Positions 1-9,387 of a stretch of DNA of 64,000 nucleotides are shown here, one piece after another (positions within the stretch are counted from its first letter, which is position 1; each line of letters starts with the position of its first letter). Under the pieces are notes generated by a model that was not told where the DNA came from, ran no database searches, and saw nothing but the letters and a program-made list of their open reading frames with translations. The translations under genes were made by a program, and so were the position numbers. The stretch is from Nitratireductor sp. GTDB lineage: Bacteria > Pseudomonadota > Alphaproteobacteria > Rhizobiales > Rhizobiaceae. The stretch lies in the NCBI RefSeq assembly GCF_017794765.1, contig NZ_CP051236.1, positions 2,680,176-2,744,175 of the forward strand, read 5' to 3'.

Positions 1-95
1 ATCGCTGCCGTCAATGACGTCTTGCCGTGGTCAACGTGACCAATCGTGCCGATGTTCACATGCGGCTTCGTACGCTCAAATTTACCTTTGGCCAT
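1..95 (-). CDS. tuf: Elongation factor Tu, N-terminal fragment
   Basis: EF-Tu is the GTPase that carries aminoacyl-tRNA to the ribosome. Only the first 31 codons lie in the window; the gene runs off the left edge. The translated start ([20 protein letters not shown]) and the G1 P-loop GHVDHGKTS identify it directly. A ribosome binding site (AAAGGAAG) sits about 5 bases before the ATG. It lies downstream of tRNA-Tyr and tRNA-Gly on the same strand, the usual tRNA-tuf arrangement in this order. I infer that secE and nusG follow outside the window. Confidence 0.95.
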   Translation of the reverse strand, partial: MAKGKFERTKPHVNIGTIGHVDHGKTSLTAA

Positions 96-319
96 TGCAA
101 CTTCCTTTGGCGCCGTGGATGCGTTTGGGTTTTAGATGCGGGGCGATTACCGACAAAGTCGATAAATTACAAGCCCCTTTACCATCTCAGGGGTCATCGC
201 GCGCCTTTTGGCTGCGCAAACGCCACGAAGCCACCCGCTGCGGCTGAACATTCTCGCCGATGCCAAGAGAGACAGGCAACGCAAAGACGTTCAAACGAAG
301 TCGAAAACACGGAGTAAGC

Positions 320-393
320 TGGAGCGGGTAGCGGGAATCGAACCCGCATATTCAGCTTGGAAGGCTGCTGCTCTACCATTGAGCTATACCCGC
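320..393 (-). tRNA. tRNA-Gly (anticodon TCC)
   Basis: A full cloverleaf of 74 nt with encoded CCA. The acceptor stem pairs GCGGGTA with TACCCGC, the T-loop carries GGTTCGATTCC, and the anticodon loop CTTCCAA gives TCC, which reads GGA and GGG. It lies between tRNA-Tyr and tuf and is probably co-transcribed with both. Confidence 0.97.
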
Positions 394-423
394 CGGGTTC
401 GCTTCGCTGGCTCTGATCGACGG

Positions 424-508
424 TGGTGGAGGGGGCTGGATTCGAACCAGCGTACGCATAGCGAACGGATTTACAGTCCGTCTCCTTTAACCACTCGGAC
501 ACCCCTCC
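424..508 (-). tRNA. tRNA-Tyr (anticodon GTA)
   Basis: An 85-nt class II tRNA with a long variable arm and encoded CCA. The acceptor stem pairs GGAGGGG with CCCCTCC and the anticodon loop CTGTAAA gives GTA (Tyr). It is the first gene of the leftward tRNA-Tyr/tRNA-Gly/tuf unit and is divergent from rlmB, so its promoter should lie in the 509-690 gap. Confidence 0.97.
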
Positions 509-692
509 GTTTCCGTCGGAGCTTCAGCGACGTGGCGGAATTTCGAAAGGCAAATCGCCCTGCTCCGTTCCGCGATGCGCCTTATGACGAGGCCGCTCAC
601 CGGTGTCAACCGCCTGTCGCAATTCTTCGTCGAAAAACTTTCATCCTGTAAATCCGGTTTCCAGAATGCCGCCGCCGGACTATAGAAACGCC

Positions 693-1547
693 ATGAGCGA
701 CGATCAAAATTCCAGAACCCCGAAAGACAGCCATTATGCCCGCCTGCGGCGCGCGCACAGAGAGCGCGCCGCGCAGAAGCGCGGAGGAAAAGCCCCTGTT
801 CACGCCGACATCAATACCGACGATGGCATTGTCCGCCTCTACGGCCTCCATACCGTTCGCGCAGCTCTCGAAAATCCGCAACGTCGAATCAGGCGCCTCT
901 ATGTCACCCGAAACGCTTCCGCGCGTCTGGAACTGAATGACCTGACGTCCCTGCCCTTTCCGGTCGAAACGGTCGAACCGCGCGAGATTGACCGGCTTGT
1001 CGGGCCTGATGCGGTCCATCAGGGGGTGCTCCTGGAAGCCGAGCCTCTGAGCCACAAGCCGCTTCGGGATCTGGACGGAGCCGCTCTCGTCCTCGTGCTT
1101 GATCAGGTCACGGATCCGCACAATGTCGGCGCCATCATGCGTTCTGCCGTGGCTTTCGGCGTGAACGCCCTGGTGACGACTGCGCGCCACAGCCCGGCCG
1201 AATCCGGCGTTCTTGCCAAGGCAGCCTCCGGCGCGCTCGAACATATCGACCATCTGACGGTCCGCAATCTCGCCGAGGCACTCGAGGAGCTTTCCCAGGC
1301 CGGATTTCAGACAATTGGGCTCGATTCCGAAGGCCCCGAGCCGCTGGAAAACACGTTCCAGGCGGACCGGATCGCTCTGGTGCTGGGGGCAGAAGGAAAA
1401 GGCCTCCGGCAAAAAACCCGTGAAACCGTCTCCGCCCTGGCGCGCCTGGACATGCCTGGAGCCATCAGATCGTTGAATGTGTCGAATGCGGCCGCGGTCT
1501 CACTCTACGCTGCCTGCAGGCATCTGAACATCATTTCAGGCGGATGA
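693..1547 (+). CDS. rlmB: TrmH/SpoU family 23S rRNA 2'-O-methyltransferase (RlmB-like)
   Basis: SPOUT-class methyltransferase of 284 residues that probably 2'-O-methylates a guanosine in 23S rRNA. A basic N-terminal tail (residues 1-40) precedes a substrate-binding domain (about 45-120). The three SpoU methylase motifs are clear: DPHNVGAIMRSA at 141-152, LGAEGKGLR at 231-239 and SLNVSNAAAVSLY at 260-272, which form the trefoil knot that binds SAM. The ATG at 693 was chosen over an in-frame ATG at 603 because the extra 30 residues look like non-coding leader. It is divergent from the tRNA genes. Family membership is certain; the exact target nucleotide is inferred. Confidence 0.9.
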   Translation: MSDDQNSRTPKDSHYARLRRAHRERAAQKRGGKAPVHADINTDDGIVRLYGLHTVRAALENPQRRIRRLYVTRNASARLELNDLTSLPFPVETVEPREIDRLVGPDAVHQGVLLEAEPLSHKPLRDLDGAALVLVLDQVTDPHNVGAIMRSAVAFGVNALVTTARHSPAESGVLAKAASGALEHIDHLTVRNLAEALEELSQAGFQTIGLDSEGPEPLENTFQADRIALVLGAEGKGLRQKTRETVSALARLDMPGAIRSLNVSNAAAVSLYAACRHLNIISGG

Positions 1548-1633
1548 AACCCTGGCATCGGTGCGGGATTTCCGTATCGCCCCGTTACCGATAGAATGGC
1601 GGCGTTGACAGAACACAATCGTACGGGACTGGG

Positions 1634-2053
1634 ATGCCAATGAGGCTGCACCGCTTACAGTTGATCATTGCCGCCATGGCCTTGACCGTCTCCCAATCCC
1701 TGGGTGAGGAGAACAAGGTCCTGGCAGGTTGGTTCGATGCCCTGCGCACCGCCGACCAGCAGGCGCTCTCCGACCTGTTGTCCGATGATGCTCGGATCAT
1801 TCTCAACGACATCGGAATTGAACAGACAAAGGAAGAATTTCTCGAATCCATCGACGCGTGGGAGGAAGCCGCTGGTAACGGCTCCGGCATCCGTTATCGT
1901 GTAGACGAGGAAACGAACGATGAAGCAGTCGTCACCGTCTGCTATGATTTTCCCAGCAACTCCGTTCTCACGAACGAACGGTTTATCATCAGGGAAGCAA
2001 AGATAAAGGAAAGCCGTCAGACCCAGATCGGCGAGAGCTGCGACGATTTCTAA
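1634..2053 (+). CDS. Small secreted NTF2/SnoaL-like protein, function unknown
   Basis: A 139-residue protein with a hydrophobic N-terminus (LQLIIAAMALTVSQSLG) that looks like a signal peptide, so it is probably periplasmic. The mature part resembles the NTF2/SnoaL cone fold in pattern: an amphipathic helix (LAGWFDALRTADQQALSDLL), then a short loop with DDARI, and beta-rich segments ending in a region with two cysteines that could form a disulfide. No catalytic residues can be assigned. It stands alone between rlmB and tRNA-Thr. Fold assignment is inference from sequence pattern; coding status is well supported by length and codon use. Confidence 0.7.
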   Translation: MPMRLHRLQLIIAAMALTVSQSLGEENKVLAGWFDALRTADQQALSDLLSDDARIILNDIGIEQTKEEFLESIDAWEEAAGNGSGIRYRVDEETNDEAVVTVCYDFPSNSVLTNERFIIREAKIKESRQTQIGESCDDF

Positions 2054-2165
2054 GCGATCTGCTTCTAGGCGTTCTGCTGCGCACCGCTGCTTTCGGCACG
2101 AGGTTGTCACCCATGTCCTGGGTACGATCTGTTACCCATGTCTCCGGGCCGGACAACGGAAAGGA

Positions 2166-2241
<76 letters not shown>

Positions 2242-2401
2242 ATCCGGCGCTCCGTTAGCACAAAGTGCGCGAGAGTAAAATCAAAACTGGCATCGACCAT
2301 ATACGATCCCCACATGAATGCGAGTTCGATTGCCTTTGCAGGCGAACCTTCACGTGCTAACCGATAGCAGCCCGCCGCTAATCCAAGGCAGTCCGATTGC
2401 C

Positions 2402-3175
2402 ATGACCCAACAACCAATGGCCCTCGCCTTCGTTTCCGCCGACACCGACAATGCCCGGGAAGCGGCGAAGCGGTTGTCAGCGCTCTACGGCCAGGAACGC
2501 CCCGAGGACGCCGACGTCATCGTGGCGCTCGGCGGTGATGGCTTCATGCTGCATATACTCCGTGAAACGATGGGAGCGGGAAAGCGCATCTATGGGATGA
2601 ATCGCGGCTCGATCGGCTTTTTGATGAACGAATACCGTGAGAACGGTTTACGAGAGCGGGTCGCCGCAGCAATTCCTGAAACCGTACGCCCCCTCCAGAT
2701 GGAGGCTCTGGACGCCGATGGCAACAAGGTCAGGGCAGTTGCCGTCAACGAGGTTTCACTTCTGCGTCAGTCTTACCAGGCGGCCAAGATCCGGATTGCC
2801 ATCGATGACAAGGTACGCCTCGAAGAGCTGATATGTGACGGCGTAATGGTTGCAACGCCCGCCGGCTCCACAGCCTATAATCTTTCCGCGCACGGCCCAA
2901 TCCTTCCGCTTGATGCGCCGCTTCTTGCACTCACTCCGGTCAGTCCGTTTCGTCCGCGCCGCTGGCGTGGCGCACTGCTCTCCAACCAGGCGACCGTGCG
3001 TTTTGACATTCTCGAGCCTGAAAAGCGCCCGGTGAATGCGGTCGCCGACCATACCGAGATCAAGTCGGTCGTGTCAGTCATGGTTCGCGAATCGCACGAG
3101 GAAACCGTTACCGTGCTGTTCGACGAAAGCCATTCGTGGAACGAACGCATCCTTTCCGAGCAGTTCCGTTACTGA
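2402..3175 (+). CDS. nadK: NAD kinase
   Basis: ATP-dependent NAD kinase of 257 residues that makes NADP in the cytosol. The diagnostic GGDG motif (GGDGFML, 44-50) and the second family signature [15 protein letters not shown] (146-160) are intact, as is the NE pair in AVNEVSLL (about 115-122) that contacts substrate. The ATG at 2402 matches the short rhizobial form; an upstream in-frame ATG at 2318 would add 28 residues of low-quality sequence. It is a single-gene unit, divergent from tRNA-Thr. Confidence 0.96.
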   Translation: MTQQPMALAFVSADTDNAREAAKRLSALYGQERPEDADVIVALGGDGFMLHILRETMGAGKRIYGMNRGSIGFLMNEYRENGLRERVAAAIPETVRPLQMEALDADGNKVRAVAVNEVSLLRQSYQAAKIRIAIDDKVRLEELICDGVMVATPAGSTAYNLSAHGPILPLDAPLLALTPVSPFRPRRWRGALLSNQATVRFDILEPEKRPVNAVADHTEIKSVVSVMVRESHEETVTVLFDESHSWNERILSEQFRY

Positions 3176-3303
3176 ACAATAGCTGACTTTACGGCAAGTG
3201 ATCTGTTGACATCGAACGCTCCAAGCCGTACGCCCTCGAGGGATTCGAGGTTCCAAGGCCTCACAAGGCGGCACTACGCCGCAGAAACAAAGACAGCCGA
3301 AAC

Positions 3304-4740
3304 GTGCCAGCAGAAGAACAAGACACCGCTCAGGAAGCGTTGACATTTTCCGATCTGGGTCTGTCCCAGAAGGTCCTCTCCGCCGTGGCCGATGCGGGCT
3401 ACACGCAACCCACACCGATCCAGGCAGGCGCAATACCGCATGCTCTGGGCGGCAAGGATGTTCTGGGGATTGCTCAGACGGGCACCGGAAAGACAGCATC
3501 CTTCGTCCTGCCCATGCTTACGCGACTGGAGCGCGGACGCGCCAGGGCACGCATGCCCCGGACACTCATTCTGGAACCGACACGGGAACTCGCCGCGCAG
3601 GTCGAGGAGAATTTTGTCAAATATGGCAAAAACCACCGGCTCAACATCGCGCTTCTGATCGGTGGCGTTTCATTCGACGAGCAGGAGAAAAAGCTGGAGC
3701 GCGGCGCCGATGTGCTGATCGCAACACCTGGTCGCCTTCTTGATCACTTCGAGCGCGGAAAACTGCTTCTGACGGGTGTCGAGATTCTTGTTATCGACGA
3801 GGCAGACCGTATGCTCGACATGGGCTTCATCCCCGACATCGAGCGCATCTGCAAGCTGATACCCTTCACACGGCAGACCCTCTTCTTCTCGGCCACCATG
3901 CCGCCTGAGATCACCAAGCTCACCGAGCAGTTTCTACAGGCGCCGGTGCGTGTCGAGGTCTCGCGCCCGGCGACCACCGCCACGAACATCACCCAGCGTT
4001 TTGTCAAATGCGGCGCGAAGCCCTGGGAGAAACGCGAGCGCCTGCGGTCGCTGATCGATTCTCAGGGCGACACGCTGAAGAACGCGATCATCTTCTGCAA
4101 CCGCAAGAGTGAAGTGGCGACGCTCTTCCGCTCTCTCGTTCGTCACGAGTATGACGCCGGCGCGCTCCATGGAGACATGGATCAGCGTGCGCGAATGACG
4201 ATGCTGGAGAACTTCCGCAAGGGCAATCTGAAGCTGCTCGTCGCGTCTGACGTTGCCGCGCGCGGACTCGATATCCCCGCTGTGAGCCACGTGTTCAATT
4301 TCGACATTCCCACCCACGCCGATGACTATGTGCACCGGATCGGCCGTACCGGTCGTGCAGGCCGCGAGGGCGCTGCCTTCACGCTGATCACCAAGGCTGA
4401 TCGCAAATACATGGATTCAATCGAAAAACTGATTGGCCAGGAAGTCGAATGGCTGGACGGTGATTTGTCCACATTGCGCGCGGACGAAAGTGCCGACGAC
4501 GACAAGCGCGGCCACGGAACAAAGCGCAGTGGGAAAGCCGATACGGCAGGGGACGAGAGAAAGTCCTCCGGAAAGAAATCGCGCAAGCGCGACATCAAAT
4601 CCGAAAACGCCGAACGCAAGGCGAAACAGGACAAGCCGGAGCAGCCCAAAGAGCAGCGTCGCCATCAACGCGAGGACGACACAACAGTCGGCTTCGGTGA
4701 GGATGTGCCCGCTTTCATGAAGATCCCGGTGAAGACCTGA
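3304..4740 (+). CDS. DEAD-box ATP-dependent RNA helicase (RhlE-like)
   Basis: A 478-residue DEAD-box RNA helicase, likely acting in ribosome assembly or RNA turnover. In order it shows the Q motif (PTPIQ, 36-40), motif I AQTGTGKT (57-64), PTRELA, TPGRLLDH, the DEAD box in VIDEADRMLDMG, SAT, and motifs V and VI (ARGLDIP, HRIGRTGRAG). The C-terminal 100 residues form a lysine- and arginine-rich, disordered tail, probably for RNA binding. I use a GTG start because no better ATG precedes the Q motif. A clear terminator follows at 4769-4804. RhlE is the closest type I recognise, but subtype is not certain. Confidence 0.93.
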   Translation: MPAEEQDTAQEALTFSDLGLSQKVLSAVADAGYTQPTPIQAGAIPHALGGKDVLGIAQTGTGKTASFVLPMLTRLERGRARARMPRTLILEPTRELAAQVEENFVKYGKNHRLNIALLIGGVSFDEQEKKLERGADVLIATPGRLLDHFERGKLLLTGVEILVIDEADRMLDMGFIPDIERICKLIPFTRQTLFFSATMPPEITKLTEQFLQAPVRVEVSRPATTATNITQRFVKCGAKPWEKRERLRSLIDSQGDTLKNAIIFCNRKSEVATLFRSLVRHEYDAGALHGDMDQRARMTMLENFRKGNLKLLVASDVAARGLDIPAVSHVFNFDIPTHADDYVHRIGRTGRAGREGAAFTLITKADRKYMDSIEKLIGQEVEWLDGDLSTLRADESADDDKRGHGTKRSGKADTAGDERKSSGKKSRKRDIKSENAERKAKQDKPEQPKEQRRHQREDDTTVGFGEDVPAFMKIPVKT

Positions 4741-4768
4741 ATCAGAGCTGCATCATTCGATAAACAAC

Positions 4769-4804
4769 GCCGTTGCCGGTATTTTCCTGCAGCGGCTTTT
4801 TTTT
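4769..4804 (+). terminator. Rho-independent terminator of the DEAD-box helicase gene
   Basis: Stem GCCGTTG (4769-4775) pairs with CAGCGGC (4790-4796) with one G-U pair, followed by eight T. It lies 28 bases after the helicase stop and just before the converging tfoX-like gene. Confidence 0.8.
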
Positions 4805-4814
4805 ACGAGACGAG

Positions 4815-5177
4815 CTACTTTTTCCCGCTTCGCACGCTCGCCTCGAAGGCGCGGTGAGCCCAGAGCGTCATTTCATCAGGATCATCAATCGCGCTCTCAG
4901 GGATGGACCAGTAAGGCATGGCGACTGGTCCGCGCCCTCTCCCGCCGACAGGTATCCATTGCCTGGAACCACTGGTCAGGAACATCGGGACGGTCTGGGC
5001 GTCAGCCTTCAGCAATATCTCGCCATTGACCTGCAATGCGAAGACGATGCCCTGATGGTAAATTCCCTTGCCGCCGAACATGGGTCGGATCGTAACCGGG
5101 CCAAGGCCCGCAAACATATCACGTATGGCGTCGTCGTCCACAGAGAGTCTGTCAGGCAGTACCGCGCGCTTCGGCAA
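4815..5177 (-). CDS. TfoX N-terminal domain protein
   Basis: A 120-residue protein made almost entirely of the TfoX/Sxy N-terminal domain; the signature RPMFGGKGIYHQGIVFAL lies at about residues 31-48. In gammaproteobacteria TfoX/Sxy activates competence genes, but single-domain homologues in alphaproteobacteria have no established role. Its start overlaps the 3' end of sufA by 26 bp, so it is the last gene of the suf transcript and is probably translated by coupling. That context hints at a link to Fe-S metabolism but does not prove one. Confidence 0.85.
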   Translation of the reverse strand: MPKRAVLPDRLSVDDDAIRDMFAGLGPVTIRPMFGGKGIYHQGIVFALQVNGEILLKADAQTVPMFLTSGSRQWIPVGGRGRGPVAMPYWSIPESAIDDPDEMTLWAHRAFEASVRSGKK

Positions 5178-5532
5178 GCGCCTTCAGGTCTGCAGGCTTC
5201 AACTCGATGGACTCGCCGCAACCACAGGCCGATGTCTGGTTGGGATTGTTGAACGTGAAGCCGGTGCGAAGCTTGGTGACCTCGAAGTCAAGCTCGGTGC
5301 CAAGCAGAAAAAGGGCAGCCTCCGGGGCGACATAAACATGCGCACCCTCATGTTCCACATGGTCATCCTTGGGGTCCGCCTCAGTGACGAGGTCCACCGT
5401 GTATTCCATGCCCGCGCAGCCGCCCTTCTTGATGCCGACGCGCACACCGATCGCGCCTTCACGGACGGCAACGATCTCGCGTACGCGGCTAGCAGCCGCG
5501 TCGGTCATGGTCATCACTTGAAATCGGCTCAT
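5152..5532 (-). CDS. sufA: A-type Fe-S cluster carrier SufA/HesB family
   Basis: A 126-residue A-type carrier that accepts Fe-S clusters from the SufBCD scaffold and passes them to target proteins. The three cluster-ligand cysteines are visible: one in GGCAGMEY (about residue 39) and two in the C-terminal ACGCGES motif. I start at the ATG at 5532 (MSRFQVMTMTDAA); a second ATG four codons upstream at 5544 is equally possible. It is the penultimate gene of the suf operon and overlaps the tfoX-like gene downstream. Confidence 0.93.
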   Translation of the reverse strand: MSRFQVMTMTDAAASRVREIVAVREGAIGVRVGIKKGGCAGMEYTVDLVTEADPKDDHVEHEGAHVYVAPEAALFLLGTELDFEVTKLRTGFTFNNPNQTSACGCGESIELKPADLKALAEARGTA

Positions 5533-5621
5533 CAAATTCTCCATTCACGGCGAGTGAAAGGCTCGCGGAAAGGTTCTCTTCTCAAGATGGGCAAGAACGC
5601 GCAGCGTTGCAAGTGCAGACC

Positions 5622-6029
5622 TCAGTACCAGCCAACGGCGAACTGGGCTTCCTCGGACATGCGATCGGGTGTCCAGGGCGGATCGAAAACCATCGTCACT
5701 TCAACGTCGCTGACACCTTCTACCGTGCTTACGGCATTTTGGACCCAGCCGGGCATTTCTCCGGCCACCGGGCAGCCCGGAGCGGTCAGTGTCATGTCGA
5801 TTTTTACAGAGCGGTCATCCTCGATATCGACTTTGTAGATCAGGCCGAGCTCATAGATGTCGGCAGGGATTTCGGGGTCGTAGACGGTCTTCAGCGCGCT
5901 GACGATGTCATCTGTCAGGCGTGCAAGCTCTTCCTGCGGAATGGACGACGTCCTGGCTTCCGTTTCCTGCGGGGCCGTGGTCCCGGCCGTCTGCTCGGTA
6001 TCCTGCGGTGTGTCAGTCATCTTGTTCAC
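5622..6029 (-). CDS. sufT: SUF system accessory protein SufT (MIP18/DUF59 family)
   Basis: A 135-residue MIP18-family (DUF59) protein that helps Fe-S cluster maturation. After a polar, disordered N-terminus of about 35 residues comes the family core: the DPEIP motif followed by DIYELGLIY, and the conserved cysteine in TAPGCPVAG. It ends in the usual WTPDRMSEEAQ block. Its ATG overlaps the sufS stop by 4 bp, a coupled arrangement. Operon position between sufS and sufA supports the name. Confidence 0.93.
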   Translation of the reverse strand: MNKMTDTPQDTEQTAGTTAPQETEARTSSIPQEELARLTDDIVSALKTVYDPEIPADIYELGLIYKVDIEDDRSVKIDMTLTAPGCPVAGEMPGWVQNAVSTVEGVSDVEVTMVFDPPWTPDRMSEEAQFAVGWY

Positions 6030-7267
6030 CCGAAAAAACGCCGCGCTTTCTCAAGCGCTTCAGCGAGGGCGTCGACCTCCTCGCGTGTGTTGTACATGCC
6101 GAACGATGCACGGCATGTGGAGGTCACGCCAAAATGTTTCAAGAGCGGCTGCGCGCAATGCGTCCCGGCTCTGACGGCAACGCCGGCCCGGTCTATCACC
6201 ATTGACACGTCGTGCGCATGGATGCCCTGAAGCTCAAAAGAGACTATAGCCCCTTTGCCCGGAGCATTGCCGAAAATACGCAGTGAGTTGATGCGGCCAA
6301 GCTGCTCATGCGCGTAGCGCACAAGGTCCGCCTCATAAGCTGCGATCGCCTCCCGGCCAATGCCTTCGATGTAGTCCAGTGCCGCGCCAAGCCCGATGGC
6401 CTGCACGATCGGCGGCGTGCCCGCCTCGAAGCGGTGCGGCGGATCATTGTAGGTGACATTGTCGAGTGTCACATCCTCAATCATCTCTCCGCCGCCCTGG
6501 AAGGGCCGCATGGCCGCAAGGCGATCTTTCTTGCCATAGAGCACGCCAATGCCCGAAGGACCGTAGAGCTTGTGCCCGGTGCAGACATAGAAATCGCAAT
6601 CGAGCGCCTGCACGTCGACCGGGAGATGAACGGCCCCCTGGCTGCCATCGACGAGAACCGGAATGCCACGCTCATGCGCGATCTGGATGATCTCTTTGAG
6701 AGGTGTGACCGTGCCGAGAACATTCGACATATGCGTGATCGCGACAAGCCGCGTGCGGTCGGTCAGCGTCTTCTCGAAAGCCTCGACCGTGAGCGCGCCT
6801 TCCTCATCGACCGGGATCCAGGAAAGCCTGGCGCCATGGCGCTCGCGCAAAAAATGCCATGGCACGATATTGGAGTGATGCTCCATGATCGACAGAACGA
6901 TTTCATCGCCCTCGCCGATATTGGGCATCGCATGGCCGTAGGCGACGGTGTTGATCGCCTCGGTGGCCGACTTGGTGAAAATGATCTGATCGGTGCTCTC
7001 CGCATTCAGGAAGCGCCGAACCGTTTCACGCGCCTTTTCATAGGCGTCCGTGGCAGCGTTCGAGAGAAAGTGCAGGCCGCGATGAACATTGGCGTATTCA
7101 TTGCTGTAGGCATGCGTAATCGCATCGATGACCGCCTGCGGTTTCTGCGCCGATGCGCCGTTGTCGAGATAAACGAGCGGTTTGCCGTAAACCTCGCGCG
7201 CAAGGATGGGGAAATCCCGGCGAACGGCCTCAACGTCATAACGCATAGTTTCGACCTTCTGGTCCAT
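6026..7267 (-). CDS. sufS: Cysteine desulfurase SufS (group II)
   Basis: A 413-residue PLP-dependent cysteine desulfurase that supplies sulfur to SufBCD. The PLP lysine is K233 (CTGHKLYGPSG) and the catalytic cysteine is C371 (RAGTHCAQP), in the short rigid loop typical of group II enzymes. The aspartate and histidine that stack on PLP lie in VDGSQ and MEHHSN. It sits between sufD and sufT. A separate group I-like desulfurase heads the same gene cluster. Confidence 0.96.
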   Translation of the reverse strand: MDQKVETMRYDVEAVRRDFPILAREVYGKPLVYLDNGASAQKPQAVIDAITHAYSNEYANVHRGLHFLSNAATDAYEKARETVRRFLNAESTDQIIFTKSATEAINTVAYGHAMPNIGEGDEIVLSIMEHHSNIVPWHFLRERHGARLSWIPVDEEGALTVEAFEKTLTDRTRLVAITHMSNVLGTVTPLKEIIQIAHERGIPVLVDGSQGAVHLPVDVQALDCDFYVCTGHKLYGPSGIGVLYGKKDRLAAMRPFQGGGEMIEDVTLDNVTYNDPPHRFEAGTPPIVQAIGLGAALDYIEGIGREAIAAYEADLVRYAHEQLGRINSLRIFGNAPGKGAIVSFELQGIHAHDVSMVIDRAGVAVRAGTHCAQPLLKHFGVTSTCRASFGMYNTREEVDALAEALEKARRFFG

Positions 7268-7323
7268 TTCGAACCCCGCGTGCCCGCCCCTCGTCCAGAA
7301 AGGCGGGCGTGAGTGGTTTAGAA

Positions 7324-8595
7324 TTAGCCGTGCTCGGCGAACCAGTCGACCAGCCGGGCCTCCAGCGCCTCGATCACGGTTTCGTCCTCGAGCTCCTCGA
7401 TCACCTCGGCGACGAACGCCTTGACCAGCAGACCGCGTGCGGTTTTCTCGTCGATGCCGCGCGCCATCAGGTAGAAGAGATGCTCTTTCTCAATATCGGT
7501 CACTGTCGCGCCGTGGCCGCACGCCACATCGTCGGCGAAGATCTCGAGTTCCGGCTTGGAAGAGAACCCGCCATCATCGGACAGCAACAGCGTGTTGCAG
7601 GCCATCTTGGCATCGGTCTTCTGGGCGACCTTCGCAACGCGGATCTGGCCCTGGAACACGCCATTGGCCTTGCCCGTGACAACATTGCGGAAGGTCTCGG
7701 TGGAAACCGTGTCGGGTGCCAGGTGATCGAGCACCATGGTCACATCGCAATGGGTCTCACCGCCAAGCAGGTTCACGCCGCGAAGCCTGAACTCGGAGCC
7801 CTCGCCCCGCGCTGCAACCTTGACCTCCTGACGAACCAGCCTGCCGCCACTGTTGAGGATGAAGAGCGTGAGGCTCGCATCCTTGCCCAACGAAGCGGTG
7901 AACTGGCCAAGATAGGCCGCATCGTCCGGCTGCTCCTGAAGCAGAATCCAGAACACATGCGCGCCATCGGCGACATCCAGGTGGGTGACGGAAGAAGCAA
8001 GCGCATCGCCAACACCGGTCTGACGCTCAATAATGGTCGCCTTTGAGCCGGCTGCCGCGTTGACCACGAAACGGCCATGCACCTGACCGCCCGCATGGAT
8101 ATTCTGAAGCTCGACAGGACGATCGAGCTCAGCACCTTCGGCAATGTTGAGCCAGTAGCCATCCGAAACAAAGGCCGCATTGATCGCACCGACTGCATCA
8201 AATCGGTCGGAGGGCGTCAGCCATTCGGCAGACAGTGCACCTTCCTGAAGCTTGTCGGCGAGCGTGGCAACGGTGAGCCCTTCGGGTCCCGCCGGGCGAC
8301 CATGTGAGGCGCCGTTCAGCACCGGCAGAATGAGCGCGTTTTCGATCAGCGGCGCAACGGCCTCGGCATTGGCGACCGGCTTGAAATCCGGAACCACGGA
8401 AAGAAGCCGGCGCAGATCCGTGTAGTGCCAGGCTTCGACACGGCGCGTGGGCAGGCCCTGCTTGAGAAGCTCGAGTGCCTCATCGCGACGGACGGTGACG
8501 TCGGCATCACCCGGCAGGTCGGAAAATCGGCTGGAATAGCCGTTGACCAGCGCCGTCTCGGCCTCCGTCAGCGTGTTTTGAGTATGAAGGTTCAT
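7324..8595 (-). CDS. sufD: Fe-S cluster assembly protein SufD
   Basis: A 423-residue SufD subunit of the SufBC2D scaffold complex, where it pairs with SufB and aids iron entry. The conserved C-terminal beta-helix region includes CNTLLLSDDGGFSSKPELEI and the ACGHGATV motif with the functionally important histidine. The C-terminal helical region (YLMARGIDEKTARGLLVKAF) matches the SufB/SufD family. It lies 9 bases after sufC on the same strand. Confidence 0.96.
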   Translation of the reverse strand: MNLHTQNTLTEAETALVNGYSSRFSDLPGDADVTVRRDEALELLKQGLPTRRVEAWHYTDLRRLLSVVPDFKPVANAEAVAPLIENALILPVLNGASHGRPAGPEGLTVATLADKLQEGALSAEWLTPSDRFDAVGAINAAFVSDGYWLNIAEGAELDRPVELQNIHAGGQVHGRFVVNAAAGSKATIIERQTGVGDALASSVTHLDVADGAHVFWILLQEQPDDAAYLGQFTASLGKDASLTLFILNSGGRLVRQEVKVAARGEGSEFRLRGVNLLGGETHCDVTMVLDHLAPDTVSTETFRNVVTGKANGVFQGQIRVAKVAQKTDAKMACNTLLLSDDGGFSSKPELEIFADDVACGHGATVTDIEKEHLFYLMARGIDEKTARGLLVKAFVAEVIEELEDETVIEALEARLVDWFAEHG

Positions 8596-8604
8596 CTCAT
8601 CACC

Positions 8605-9360
8605 TCAAGCGGCTGCGTCAATGACGCCGGCATATCCGTTCTTCTCCAGCTCCAGCGCCAGATCCTTGTCGCCAGACTTGATGACCTGGCCGCGGTAGAG
8701 AACGTGAACCGTGTCCGGAACGATGTAGTCGAGAAGGCGCTGGTAGTGGGTGATCACCAGCACGGCGCGATCAGGCGAACGCAGGGCGTTTACGCCATCG
8801 GCAACAATCTTCAGCGCATCGATGTCGAGGCCGGAATCGGTCTCGTCAAGAACGCAGAGTTTTGGCTCCAGAAGCTTCATCTGCAGGATTTCAGCCCGCT
8901 TCTTCTCGCCACCGGAGAAGCCGACGTTGAGCGGACGCTTGAGCATGTCCATGCTCATCTCCAGCTCGTCGGCGGCAGCACGAACCCGCTTCAGCATCTC
9001 AGGGATCTTCAGCTCTTCCTCGCCGCGCGCCTTGCGCTGTGCATTGATGGCGGTCTTGAGGAACTCCATCGTGGCAACGCCCGGAATTTCGAGCGGGTAC
9101 TGGAAAGCGAGGAAAATGCCGGCGGCAGCACGCTCGGCCGGGTCCATCTCCAGAATGGACTCACCATTGTAGAGGATCTCGCCCTCGGTCACCTCGTAAT
9201 CGTCACGACCGGCAAGGATGTAAGACAGCGTCGACTTGCCGGAGCCGTTCGGCCCCATGATCGCGGCCACTTCGCCGGCCTTCACAGACAGGTTGAGGCC
9301 ACGGATGATCTCGGTGCCATCCTCGGCGATGCGGGCGTGCAGGTTTTTGATCTCAAGCAT
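8605..9360 (-). CDS. sufC: Fe-S cluster assembly ATPase SufC
   Basis: A 251-residue ABC-type ATPase that drives the SufBCD scaffold. It has Walker A (GPNGSGKST), the ABC signature FSGGEKKRAEI, Walker B (LCVLDETDSGLD, with the SufC-type extra residues) and the H-loop (VITHYQR). I place the start at the ATG at 9360, which has GGAAAAA just upstream; an in-frame TTG four codons earlier (9372) is less likely. It lies between sufB and sufD with short spacers, so the three are co-transcribed. Confidence 0.96.
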   Translation of the reverse strand: MLEIKNLHARIAEDGTEIIRGLNLSVKAGEVAAIMGPNGSGKSTLSYILAGRDDYEVTEGEILYNGESILEMDPAERAAAGIFLAFQYPLEIPGVATMEFLKTAINAQRKARGEEELKIPEMLKRVRAAADELEMSMDMLKRPLNVGFSGGEKKRAEILQMKLLEPKLCVLDETDSGLDIDALKIVADGVNALRSPDRAVLVITHYQRLLDYIVPDTVHVLYRGQVIKSGDKDLALELEKNGYAGVIDAAA

Positions 9361-9387
9361 GATTTTTTCCAAACAAATGCGCCGGCC

